From Clostridiales bacterium (GTDB taxonomy: Bacteria; Bacillota; Clostridia; Lachnospirales; WQUN01), in the NCBI GenBank assembly GCA_031271275.1, contig JAISWA010000056.1:1-10244 (forward strand): DNA of 10,244 nt, read 5' to 3'. How positions within the stretch are numbered: position 1 is the first letter of the stretch; each line of letters opens with the position of its first letter. Position numbers and translations under genes: made by a program. Below, in pieces: positions 1 through 6,569 of the stretch. The notes under the pieces were generated by a model. It did not search any database. It worked only from the letters and a program-made list of their open reading frames with translations, and had not been told where the DNA came from.

Positions 1-235
1 CCGGCAGGGGTATGGGCCGACGTTCTTTTTTTGCCGTGTCCGTAACTGTGACGTAGAATGGGTCCAGATTATAAACCAGCTTTCAGGAGGGGCCAGTCTA
101 TAAACATCATCTTCATTGCGGACATGCACCCATTATAATATTTTATTCTTTTACTGCAATCGAATAGCTTTTGTTATTATTACATGGAACGTATTAGTTG
201 TGTTAAGGGAATAAAAGTAAAACCGAAACTGCATT
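1..235. other. Left-edge region without an assignable gene
   Basis: On the plus strand a frame is open from the window edge to a TAA at 101-103 (33 codons, ending in LSGGASL). It could be the tail of a gene convergent with the operon. On the minus strand a different frame is also open across about 1-129, so neither is convincing and I recognise neither product. From 104 to 235 the DNA is AT-rich and shows no open frame of note. I see no stem followed by a T run downstream of the transglutaminase gene, so the operon terminator is not evident here. Confidence 0.3.
132..159 (-). promoter_or_regulatory. Possible leftward promoter with perfect -10 box
   Basis: On the minus strand a perfect TATAAT lies at 137-132. 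A weak -35 candidate, TTGCAG (3 of 6 matches to TTGACA), lies at 159-154, with a 16-base spacer. It would drive transcription leftward out of the window. Because the surroundings are AT-rich, a chance match is quite possible. Confidence 0.25.
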
Positions 236-1315
236 TTATTCAAGAATTATCGTAAGCGTGTCCCGGTCGGGACCGGGTTCTACAAACATAAAGCTTTCCA
301 CGTATTGGCCGCCCGGCCTCAAGTCCCACACAAACTGCAAATCCCGCTGCCAGTCATAATCAAAGGTCAGATGGTCGTCCACCCACAGGCTGATACTCCT
401 ATCCCCCGTTTCACAAGCGGCGGTTACGATTCGCTTCACATCATTTAAGTCCTTTGCCCGCATCCCGCGGTTGAAATACATATTGTACGATTCAGAATCC
501 GCCGGGGGTAGCCCTATGTTGACGGGCCGATGCTGCGGGTAGCGCGTCATCTGTTCGTCGGTCAGGTTAAAGTAGGTGTACTGTATCGTACCGATCAAAT
601 CCGTCTCGCTGCTGTCCCATGTGACGTCGAGATGGCAGTATCTGCTGCCGAGTTTCACCAAATTCCACGCGTGGGTATCGCTGTGGACGATGTAATTTTC
701 CACCCCGGAAAGCGTAAGCAACAGCCATGCGGCGTTGGCGTAGCCCTCGCACACCGCCGTACCGTTAAACAGTGCGCCGTAGGCGGTGTATGGAGTGATA
801 TCCTCCGAAACGATGCCGCTTAGTCTTTTTTCTTCGGCTTCTTCATCGAAGCGCACGTTTATGCACAGGTAATCGTGGATCAGTTTTTCCTTTTCATAAT
901 CCGTCAGCTTGTCGGGAATATTCTTCTTTACAAAAGCGCGGCATTCGCTTAACACTTTCGCCTGCCGGGGCGAAAGTTTCGCTTCAAAACTTGGGTTCTC
1001 AATAGCTTTCCGGATGGCGTAGACCTCACCGTACTCAAATTCCCAAATAATACGAATATCCCGTTGCGAACGGGCGCTGGTCAATTCCCATTTGGAAACG
1101 CCCGCAAAGTCAAACTCTTCCACGAACTTATCCAAATCAAAATCCGCGTCTTCAATATACACGGTAAGCGTCTCGTCCATATTTTCAATGGCGACCCGCA
1201 GGGAATCTTCCAATTCGCCCGCTGACGCGTAAACTTCAACCGATGCCGCCGCCGTAAATACAATAAATAACGCCGCCAGTAAAACGGCGGCGTATCTTTT
1301 AAACCTATTTAACAT
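236..1315 (-). CDS. Exported transglutaminase-like domain protein
   Basis: Predicted 359-residue protein with an N-terminal signal peptide: positive MLNRFKR, then a hydrophobic stretch at about residues 9-28, with likely cleavage near VYA-SA (residue 30). The middle carries a transglutaminase-like (papain-fold) core: Cys189 in AVCEGYA, His215 in THAWN and Asp230 in CHLDVTWD form the usual Cys-His-Asp triad. The family includes cysteine proteases and cross-linking enzymes; the substrate cannot be told from sequence. Residues about 275-359 form an unassigned C-terminal region rich in aromatic and acidic residues. A longer frame starts upstream at 1387, but the ATG at 1315 is chosen because the signal peptide begins there. 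It overlaps the end of asd by 7 bases (1309-1315), which suggests translational coupling. It is the last gene of the operon and has no obvious metabolic link to it. Confidence 0.85.
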   Translation of the reverse strand: MLNRFKRYAAVLLAALFIVFTAAASVEVYASAGELEDSLRVAIENMDETLTVYIEDADFDLDKFVEEFDFAGVSKWELTSARSQRDIRIIWEFEYGEVYAIRKAIENPSFEAKLSPRQAKVLSECRAFVKKNIPDKLTDYEKEKLIHDYLCINVRFDEEAEEKRLSGIVSEDITPYTAYGALFNGTAVCEGYANAAWLLLTLSGVENYIVHSDTHAWNLVKLGSRYCHLDVTWDSSETDLIGTIQYTYFNLTDEQMTRYPQHRPVNIGLPPADSESYNMYFNRGMRAKDLNDVKRIVTAACETGDRSISLWVDDHLTFDYDWQRDLQFVWDLRPGGQYVESFMFVEPGPDRDTLTIILE

Positions 1316-2298
1316 CCCATCACCCGCTCCGCGATCTGCACCGCGTTTGTGGCCGCGCCCTTGCGCACGTTGTCCGCCACCACCCACAGGTTAAGGCTGT
1401 TTTCGAAACTTTCGTCCCGCCTTACGCGCCCCACGTACACCAGGTCCGTTCCGGCGGCGGTTATGGGCATGGGGTAGACATTGCGCGCCGGGTCGTCCTG
1501 CAGGCGGACGCCGGGGGCTTCCGCCAACAACTTCCGCGCTTCCGCGAGGTCGAAAGCTTTCTCGAAACTGACGTTAACGGAAAGGGAATGCCCCGTAAAC
1601 ACGGGAACCCGCACCGTCGTAGCCGTAGCCTTGATTTCCGGCGCGTGAAGCATTTTTTTCGTCTCGGCAATCAGCTTGGCTTCCTCGCCGGTGTAGCCGT
1701 CTTCATAAAAACGGTCTATGTGGGGTATCACATTGTACGCGATGGGGTAAGGGAAATGCTGCGGCGCTTCGCCTTTGACCGTGCGCTCCAAGTCCTCCCA
1801 ACCGCCCACCCCCGCGCCGGAAACCGACTGGTAAGTGGAAAAGACGATACGCTTTACGGTGTACGCCTTGTGCAGCGGGTTAAGCGCCACCACCGCGGGG
1901 GCGGCGCAGCAGTTGGGGTTTGCGATAATGCCCTTGTGCAGCGGGATATCCTCCCCGTTTACCTCGGGAACCACCAAGGGCACTTCCGGGTCGAGCCGCC
2001 ACGCGGAGCTGTTGTCCACCACCACGCAGCCTTTTTTCGCGGCGATGGGGGCGTATTCCCTGCTGACTTCCGCTTCCACGCCAAAAAGCGCCATGTCTAT
2101 GCCCCGGTCAAAAACGCTGTGCGTAAGTTCCTCGATAGCCAGTTCCCCGCCCTTGAAACGGACGGCGCGCCCGGCGGAACGCGCCGAGGCGAACAGGTAC
2201 AGCTTGCTGAGCGGCGTGTTCCGCTCCTCCAATATTTTTATAAAATTTTGACCGACCATGCCGGAAGCCCCGACGACGGCGCAGGAAAAGGGTTTCAT
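1309..2298 (-). CDS. asd: Aspartate-semialdehyde dehydrogenase
   Basis: 329 residues, the normal length. It catalyses NADPH-dependent reduction of aspartyl-4-phosphate to aspartate semialdehyde in the cytoplasm, the branch point to lysine, diaminopimelate, threonine and methionine. Visible motifs: the nucleotide-binding GASGMVGQ near residues 10-17, the catalytic Cys130 in NPNC, STYQSVSGAG at 154-163 and the active-site RVPVFTGHS at 230-238 with Arg230 and His237. The residues after the catalytic Cys read CAAPAVVAL rather than the common STIQMVVAL; other positions look intact. The start ATG at 2298 overlaps the lysC stop as ATGA, with a strong GGGGAGG ribosome binding site 5 bases upstream, inside the lysC tail. 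It is cotranslated with lysC, which makes its substrate. Confidence 0.96.
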   Translation of the reverse strand: MKPFSCAVVGASGMVGQNFIKILEERNTPLSKLYLFASARSAGRAVRFKGGELAIEELTHSVFDRGIDMALFGVEAEVSREYAPIAAKKGCVVVDNSSAWRLDPEVPLVVPEVNGEDIPLHKGIIANPNCCAAPAVVALNPLHKAYTVKRIVFSTYQSVSGAGVGGWEDLERTVKGEAPQHFPYPIAYNVIPHIDRFYEDGYTGEEAKLIAETKKMLHAPEIKATATTVRVPVFTGHSLSVNVSFEKAFDLAEARKLLAEAPGVRLQDDPARNVYPMPITAAGTDLVYVGRVRRDESFENSLNLWVVADNVRKGAATNAVQIAERVMGC

Positions 2299-2795
2299 GC
2301 CTGCCTCCCCTTAATCTCGATATTGTTGTTGATAAATTTGTCATGCACCGTGTTTGCCGCCAAGTCGGCGGCGTGGGCGTCTATTAATACGGAAATTTTA
2401 ATTTCCGAGGTGGAAATCATATTGATGTTAACGCCGCAGTCGTACAGCGCCTCAAACATCATGGACGCGACGCCCGGGTTGGAAGCCATTCCCGCGCCTA
2501 CCACGGAAAGCTTGCAGATGGTGTCGTCATAGCTCACCATGTCGAAGCCGATTAACTCCCGGTTGGCGTCGAGTATGTCGAGGGCGGGTCTCAGGTCCGC
2601 CTTGGTTACGGTGAAGCTGATGTCTTTGGTGTTATTGCGCCCTATGGACTGTAATATGATGTCTACGGAAATTTTATCCTTCGCTAACAGCGAAAATATT
2701 TGATACGCCATCCCCGGTCTGTCCAACACGCCCATTACCGAAATACGCGCCACGTCCAAATCCACCGCCAGGCCGCTCACATGATTTTTCTCCAC
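2295..2795 (-). CDS. Candidate aspartokinase beta subunit from an in-frame internal start
   Basis: Within lysC, codon 246 is GTG (2795-2793). It is preceded by AAGGAGGG at 2810-2803, a near-perfect Shine-Dalgarno with 8 bases between AGGAGG and the GTG. Initiation here would give a 166-residue protein holding only the two ACT regulatory domains. In B. subtilis, aspartokinase II is an alpha2beta2 enzyme whose beta subunit (about 163 residues) starts inside lysC at codon 246, and the flanking residues align (STVEKN here, SSMEQN there). The site is seen directly; its use is inferred from that precedent and has not been shown for this organism. Confidence 0.6.
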   Translation of the reverse strand: MEKNHVSGLAVDLDVARISVMGVLDRPGMAYQIFSLLAKDKISVDIILQSIGRNNTKDISFTVTKADLRPALDILDANRELIGFDMVSYDDTICKLSVVGAGMASNPGVASMMFEALYDCGVNINMISTSEIKISVLIDAHAADLAANTVHDKFINNNIEIKGRQA

Positions 2796-3530
2796 GGTAC
2801 TTCCCTCCTTGTTTACCAAAGTGCCTTCCGCTTCCGACATACTGGAGCGCACCACCAACTTTATCCGGTAGCGTTTCGCCATTTCCACGGAACGGTTGTG
2901 CAGCACCCGCGCCCCCAGCGACGCAAGCTCTATCATTTCGTCGTAGCTTATGCAGTCGATTTTTTTCGCGTTTTTTACGCTGCGCGGGTCGGCGGTGTAA
3001 ACGCCGTCCACATCGGTGTAAATTTCGCAGTAATCCGCGCCGAGCACCGCCGAAAGCGCCACCGCCGTAGTGTCCGACGCGCCGCGCCCCAGGGTGGTAA
3101 GGTCGCCGTAGCGGTTGACCCCTTGGAACCCCGCCACCAACACGAGGTTGTTGCGCTCAAGCTCGGCGGTGCTTCTCTCGGGCTCGATGGATTTTATCCG
3201 CGCGTTGCCGTACTTGCTGCTAGCGTGTATGCCCGCCTGTATGGCGTTTAGGGAGATTGCCGGGGAACCGAGCTTGTGAAGGGCGATGGCCATAAGCGCC
3301 ACGCTCTGCTGCTCGCCGGTGGCGAGGAGCATATCCAGCTCCCGCTTACTGGCGCCGGGGTTAAGCTCGTTGGCCTTCGCGAGCATTTCGTCGGTGGCGT
3401 CGCCCTGCGCCGAAAGCACCACCACCACCTGATTGCCCGCGTTAAAAGTTTTGGTAATTCTTCTTGCCACATTCATAATACGTTCGGCGTTCGCCACCGA
3501 CGAACCGCCGTATTTTTGCACAATCAGCAA
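2295..3530 (-). CDS. lysC: Aspartokinase, lysine-sensitive type, full-length alpha subunit
   Basis: 411 residues. It phosphorylates aspartate with ATP, the committed step of the aspartate family. The kinase domain spans about residues 1-240: VQKYGGSSV at 4-12, TTLGRGASDTTAV at 145-157 and YTDVDGVYTADPR at 171-183, followed by RSSMSEAEGTL. The usual GRGGSD is GRGASD here (Ala151). Two ACT regulatory domains follow: about 262-325 (VMGVLDRPGMAYQIF) and about 340-405 (VVGAGMASNPGVASMMF, MISTSEIKISVLI). The layout matches B. subtilis LysC and C. glutamicum Ask, feedback-inhibited by lysine (in Corynebacterium, lysine plus threonine). The effector here is inferred. The start is TTG at 3530, with GGAAGGA 10 bases upstream; the nearby ATG at 3549 is out of frame. 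An internal start at codon 246 is listed separately. Confidence 0.95.
   Translation of the reverse strand: MLIVQKYGGSSVANAERIMNVARRITKTFNAGNQVVVVLSAQGDATDEMLAKANELNPGASKRELDMLLATGEQQSVALMAIALHKLGSPAISLNAIQAGIHASSKYGNARIKSIEPERSTAELERNNLVLVAGFQGVNRYGDLTTLGRGASDTTAVALSAVLGADYCEIYTDVDGVYTADPRSVKNAKKIDCISYDEMIELASLGARVLHNRSVEMAKRYRIKLVVRSSMSEAEGTLVNKEGSTVEKNHVSGLAVDLDVARISVMGVLDRPGMAYQIFSLLAKDKISVDIILQSIGRNNTKDISFTVTKADLRPALDILDANRELIGFDMVSYDDTICKLSVVGAGMASNPGVASMMFEALYDCGVNINMISTSEIKISVLIDAHAADLAANTVHDKFINNNIEIKGRQA
2803..2810 (-). promoter_or_regulatory. Internal ribosome binding site inside lysC
   Basis: AAGGAGGG on the minus strand, complementary to the 16S anti-Shine-Dalgarno, placed 8 bases before an in-frame GTG. 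It is a stronger match than the site of the main lysC TTG start. It could partly be a by-product of the codons for Lys-Glu-Gly. Confidence 0.6.
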
Positions 3531-3565
3531 ACAGAATCGTTCCTTCCATATTGTTTACGTTTGTT

Positions 3566-3635
3566 GTCATTCTGAGCCGCAGGCGAAGAATCTTTGCGTT
3601 ACGTTTATCGGATTCTTCGCTGCGCTCAGAATGAC
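3566..3635. repeat. Imperfect palindromic intergenic repeat between thrB and lysC
   Basis: The left arm at 3566-3592 begins GTCATTCTGAGC and ends CGAAGAATC. The right arm at 3611-3635 is its reverse complement apart from two one-base insertions in the left arm. The loop is 18 bases (3593-3610). In RNA this would be a stem of about 25 pairs. Palindromes beginning CATTCTGAGC and containing GCGAAGAATC are, as I recall, scattered through many bacterial genomes as small dispersed repeats. No T run follows on the operon strand, so it is not an ordinary terminator, but it could stabilise or help process the thrB-lysC mRNA. Confidence 0.75.
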
Positions 3636-3672
3636 CTGTTTAAAGTTGATCGGCATGACCTCTTTAAAGTTG
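3631..3672. repeat. Short tandem repeat spanning the thrB stop codon
   Basis: ATGACCTGTTTAAAGTTG at 3631-3648 recurs with one mismatch at 3655-3672, a 24-base period. The second copy contains the last codons and TAA of thrB (minus strand); the first abuts the right arm of the palindrome. This looks like a small duplication of the gene end, possibly tied to insertion of the palindrome. Confidence 0.6.
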
Positions 3673-4617
3673 CTTGGGTATTTCCAACGCCGCGCCGCGG
3701 GTGTCGGGGGTTATCCAACCCACGTCCCACCGGTGGGGGAGCTGTTCCGTAAAGGGTTTTATTTTTTTGACAAAATCTCCGTCGGCGGTCATGGCGAGCA
3801 GGGACGGCCCCGCGCCGCTAAGCACCACATTATACGCGCCGTAGGCGGGGGCCTCGCGCATTATTTCCGCCATTCCGGGAACCAAGTCCTGCCGGAAGGG
3901 CTGATGCACGCGGTCTTCCAACGCGGCGGAAAGCTTCTCAAAGTCGCCCGTCGTCAGCGCGGCGACCAACAGCGCGGCGCGGGACGCGTTAAATATCAAG
4001 TCGCGCCTCGCATACTGGGGCGGAAGTACCGCCCTTGCCTTCTTGGTGGCGAGCTTAAACGTCGGGATAAACACCGCGAATTTTAAACCCGTAACCCACG
4101 GGCCTTCCACCTTGCTGTAGACCAAGCCGTTATCGGTCATTACGCCCACGGTCATGCCACCGGCGAGGGCGGGGGTGGTGTTGTCGGGGTGGCCTTCGAT
4201 ACGGGCGGCAATGTCGATTAACTTTTCCAAGGGCATGTTCCGTCCGGTAAAATGGTTCGCCGCCAACAGCCCTGCGGTAACGCACGCCGCGCTGCTGCCA
4301 AGCCCCCGGTCCATAGGGATGTAGTCTTCCTGGGTAATGGTAAAGGGCGGGATGGGTTCCCCCGCCAAACGGTAAAAATAAGAAATGGATTTATAGATGA
4401 GGTTTGACTCGTCCGTCGGCACGCCCGCGACGGGTTCCCGGTACCAACTGAGCGTTTCGTTGCCGGGGGCGCGGGGCTTTGCGCGTATGGTTAAAGGACG
4501 CCCGTCAGGGCTGCCCGTTTCTATTTCCACATAATTATATAAGCTGAGCGCTACCCCTATGCTGTCGAAGCCGGGGCCCAAGTTGGCAGAGGTCGCCGGA
4601 ATTTTTATGCGTATCAT
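3664..4617 (-). CDS. thrB: Homoserine kinase (GHMP family)
   Basis: 317 residues, normal for the family. It transfers the gamma-phosphate of ATP to L-homoserine to give O-phosphohomoserine, the substrate of threonine synthase (and in some organisms a methionine precursor). The N-terminal PATSANLGPGFDSIG at 7-21 is the substrate-side GHMP motif. PMDRGLGSSAAC at 101-112 is the ATP-binding GLGSSA loop. EGHPDN at 141-146 and the C-terminal LSGAGPSLLAM at 266-276 complete the three GHMP motifs. The start is ATG at 4617, with GAGG five bases upstream. It lies 26 bases after hom, consistent with cotranscription. The expected partner thrC is not in the window. About 130 bases, holding the palindromic repeat, separate it from lysC. 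Confidence 0.95.
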   Translation of the reverse strand: MIRIKIPATSANLGPGFDSIGVALSLYNYVEIETGSPDGRPLTIRAKPRAPGNETLSWYREPVAGVPTDESNLIYKSISYFYRLAGEPIPPFTITQEDYIPMDRGLGSSAACVTAGLLAANHFTGRNMPLEKLIDIAARIEGHPDNTTPALAGGMTVGVMTDNGLVYSKVEGPWVTGLKFAVFIPTFKLATKKARAVLPPQYARRDLIFNASRAALLVAALTTGDFEKLSAALEDRVHQPFRQDLVPGMAEIMREAPAYGAYNVVLSGAGPSLLAMTADGDFVKKIKPFTEQLPHRWDVGWITPDTRGAALEIPKQL

Positions 4618-4643
4618 TGCCGCCTCAAATCGTCGGAAAATTT

Positions 4644-5909
4644 TTAGTCTTCATTTTTCAAAAGTACGGGTTCATACAGCCGCAAGACCGATTTTACGCC
4701 CGCGATTCCGGGCGAAGCGGAGAGCCGTTTTACCCGTTCATAGGAATCTTTTTCGGTTTCGCCGGCGGAAAGCCAGGTAAGCTGGCGCGGGTGCCCGGGG
4801 AGTTCGCAAACCGGTTCGGGGCTGCCGTATAACGCGTTAACCGCTTCGAAAGCCTTCGCTTTATCCTCATATGCTATGCGTATCATCCGCCGTTTGACAT
4901 ATCCCGAAAGCGGAAGCACGGGTTCCCGCTCCCGCGACCAACTGTGCATAATATGCCGGTGCAGGTGCTTTGCCACGTCCACAATATCGCTGACCACCGC
5001 GCCCGCCGTGGGAAGCTTCCCCGCGCCCCGCCCGAAGAACATAACGTTGTCCGTCACCTTCGCCTGCACCAATACGCCGTTGAACACGTCCGTCACATTG
5101 GAAAGGGGGTGTTGGTGGTGAACGAGCATCGGCGCGGTCAGCGCCTCCACCCCGCCGGGAACGACGCGCCCGTCCACCATCAGTTTAATCTGGTGGCCGA
5201 ACGCCCGCGCGAAGTCGAAGTCGGCGCGGTGCAGACCGGTAATCCCTTCCGTTTCAATTTCGCGGTAATCCACCTGCCTGCCCGTGGCAAGGGAAAGCAG
5301 AATCGCCAACTTGCGGCAGGCGTCGTAGCCCTCCACGTCGTTGGCGGGGTCTTTTTCCGCGTAACCGAGACGTTGGGCGTCCGCCAACGCTTCCGCGAAA
5401 GTTTTGCCGAAGGCGCTCATATGGGTGAGGATGTAGTTGGTGGTTCCGTTTAAAATGCCGGCGACGGCGACGACTTCGTCCGTGGTAAGCGCGAGGTTCA
5501 TGGGTCGCACGATGGGGATTCCCCCGCCCACGCTCGCCTCGAACATAAAGTTAAGCTCCCGCTCCCGGGCGATGGAAAGCAGCTCCGCGCCGTGGTTTAT
5601 CACCAGTTCTTTGTTGGAAGTGCAGACATGCTTGCCCGCGAGCAGCGATTGTTTTACGAAAGTATACGCCGGCTCAAGCCCGCCCATTACCTCCGCCACG
5701 ATTTGAATTTCCGGGTCGTTCAAGATATCCTCGAAGTCATGGGTCAGCAGCGCCGAAACCGGGTCCCCCGGAAATTCCCGCAAATCCAACACGCGCTTGA
5801 CGGTGATGGCGTCGCCCGCTTTTTTTTCGATATGCGCCGCATTGCGCCGAAGCACCTGCGCGACGCCGGAGCCGACCACGCCGTACCCGAGAATGGCGAT
5901 TTGCACCAT
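4644..5909 (-). CDS. hom: Homoserine dehydrogenase
   Basis: 421 residues from the chosen start. It reduces aspartate semialdehyde to homoserine with NAD(P)H. The N-terminal Rossmann motif GYGVVGSG lies at 9-16. VMGGLEPA and TSNKELV (Lys100) belong to the substrate and nucleotide pocket. GILNGTTNYI at 151-160 and EKDPANDVEGYDACRKLAIL at 185-204, with the catalytic-type Lys200, form the family signature. The last 85 residues or so look like a diverged ACT-type domain, without an obvious DxPG turn, so feedback control by threonine is uncertain. The ATG at 5909 is preferred (GGAG 9 bases upstream, family-like MVQIAILGYG). An in-frame TTG at 6005 would add 32 residues of no family similarity in what looks like promoter DNA. 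First gene of the leftward operon. Confidence 0.95.
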   Translation of the reverse strand: MVQIAILGYGVVGSGVAQVLRRNAAHIEKKAGDAITVKRVLDLREFPGDPVSALLTHDFEDILNDPEIQIVAEVMGGLEPAYTFVKQSLLAGKHVCTSNKELVINHGAELLSIARERELNFMFEASVGGGIPIVRPMNLALTTDEVVAVAGILNGTTNYILTHMSAFGKTFAEALADAQRLGYAEKDPANDVEGYDACRKLAILLSLATGRQVDYREIETEGITGLHRADFDFARAFGHQIKLMVDGRVVPGGVEALTAPMLVHHQHPLSNVTDVFNGVLVQAKVTDNVMFFGRGAGKLPTAGAVVSDIVDVAKHLHRHIMHSWSREREPVLPLSGYVKRRMIRIAYEDKAKAFEAVNALYGSPEPVCELPGHPRQLTWLSAGETEKDSYERVKRLSASPGIAGVKSVLRLYEPVLLKNED

Positions 5910-6036
5910 TGAATCACGCTCCAGAGAATGCCGTAATGGAAGGAATTTATCATATAATAAAGAGATAGGCAAATAATACGCGTTCCCACTTTCAGAAACA
6001 GGCAAGCTGAGATATACTATAAAACTATATTGTCAA
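5910..6036 (-). promoter_or_regulatory. Promoter region of the hom operon
   Basis: A perfect TTGACA -35 lies at 6036-6031 on the minus strand. The following AT-rich stretch offers TATATC at 14 bases or TATCTC at 16 bases spacing, neither ideal. Closer to the gene, TATTAT and TATGAT hexamers could be alternative -10 boxes. The region is intergenic and upstream of the first gene, so a promoter is expected here, but the exact one is not settled. I see no T-box or riboswitch leader. Confidence 0.4.
5991..6018 (+). promoter_or_regulatory. Possible promoter for the divergent membrane-protein gene
   Basis: TTCAGA at 5991-5996 (4 of 6 matches to the -35 consensus) and TATACT at 6013-6018 (5 of 6 matches to TATAAT) with a 16-base spacer. 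It would start transcription about 95 bases before the gene at 6120 and overlap the leftward hom promoter region. Modest evidence in AT-rich DNA. Confidence 0.3.
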
Positions 6037-6119
6037 CACGCCCCAAACTTAAACCTGTGCTTCATGCGCTGATAGGGTTTGTGTGATGTGTATATCATAG
6101 ACATCTGGGAGGCAACAAA

Positions 6120-6491
6120 ATGAAATCATCAAAAAAGCTGTCGCTTGTTTGTTACGGAATTACTGCAATTGTATATCTTTTAATTCTTATAGGCGGAACA
6201 CTCGGTTCTATTACCGGTCAGGAGATGGGGTTTGCTGTTCTTACTTTTTATATGATAATGCCGGTCGTTTCCTTTGTTAACGCTTTGATTCTGGGGCTGA
6301 AGAACGCTTATCGAAAATGGCTGTACCCTATTGTTTTTGGCGCGCTTGCCTTTGTTATACCGTGGGTAATTTTTGGCGCGCCGGATATATTCTGCCTGTT
6401 CTTTTCCTTTATCCCCGCTGAAATCGGTTTGGGGATAGGGGTGTTAATTTATAAAGCGCGTACCCGCAAAATGACAGGAAAGCGGAAGTAA
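6120..6491 (+). CDS. Small multi-pass membrane protein, function unknown
   Basis: 123 residues, not recognised. The sequence is strongly hydrophobic, with probable membrane segments at about residues 9-31, 36-60, 68-87 and 89-111. It ends in a basic tail (KARTRKMTGKRK), which by the positive-inside rule suggests a cytoplasmic C-terminus. There are no catalytic motifs. The ATG at 6120 has a strong GGGAGG ribosome binding site 7 bases upstream, which supports a real gene. It is transcribed divergently from the hom operon and lies about 350 bases upstream of leuD. Its codons use more A/T in third position than the flanking GC-rich genes, which may mean recent acquisition or just membrane-protein composition. 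It could be a transporter accessory or an orphan. Confidence 0.75.
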   Translation: MKSSKKLSLVCYGITAIVYLLILIGGTLGSITGQEMGFAVLTFYMIMPVVSFVNALILGLKNAYRKWLYPIVFGALAFVIPWVIFGAPDIFCLFFSFIPAEIGLGIGVLIYKARTRKMTGKRK

Positions 6492-6515
6492 CATCCTGAC
6501 AGGGGGTGACTGTCG

Positions 6516-6569
6516 ATGAACACGGAACTACCCCTGCCGTTGTCCCCGGCGGCGAAGGCTATCTTTTAA
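6516..6569 (+). CDS. Possible 17-residue leader peptide
   Basis: ATG at 6516 is preceded by AGGGGG at 6501-6506 (9-base spacing). It encodes MNTELPLPLSPAAKAIF and stops at TAA 6567-6569. Three Leu codons (CTA, CTG, TTG) fall within five codons. The stop overlaps the next ATG as TAATG. Position upstream of leu genes makes a leucine leader peptide conceivable, but a chance ORF is equally possible. Confidence 0.25.
   Translation: MNTELPLPLSPAAKAIF

Noticed and set aside
1588..2532. 314-codon plus-strand open frame
   Set aside because: It lies antisense to asd and lysC, both identified by family motifs. Its product is rich in His and Arg, as expected for a shadow of GC-rich coding DNA.
3566..3635. 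Palindrome as an intrinsic terminator of thrB
   Set aside because: On the operon strand no run of T follows the stem; the bases after it are ACAACAAACG. A strong stop here would also cut off lysC and asd, for which no other promoter is evident.
3433..4086. 217-codon plus-strand open frame across the thrB-lysC gap
   Set aside because: It is antisense to thrB and lysC and passes through the palindrome. No motif and no ribosome binding site.
5910..6005. Longer hom start at the TTG at 6005
   Set aside because: The added 32 residues have no family similarity, the TTG has no ribosome binding site, and the stretch looks like promoter and leader DNA. The ATG at 5909 fits the family N-terminus.
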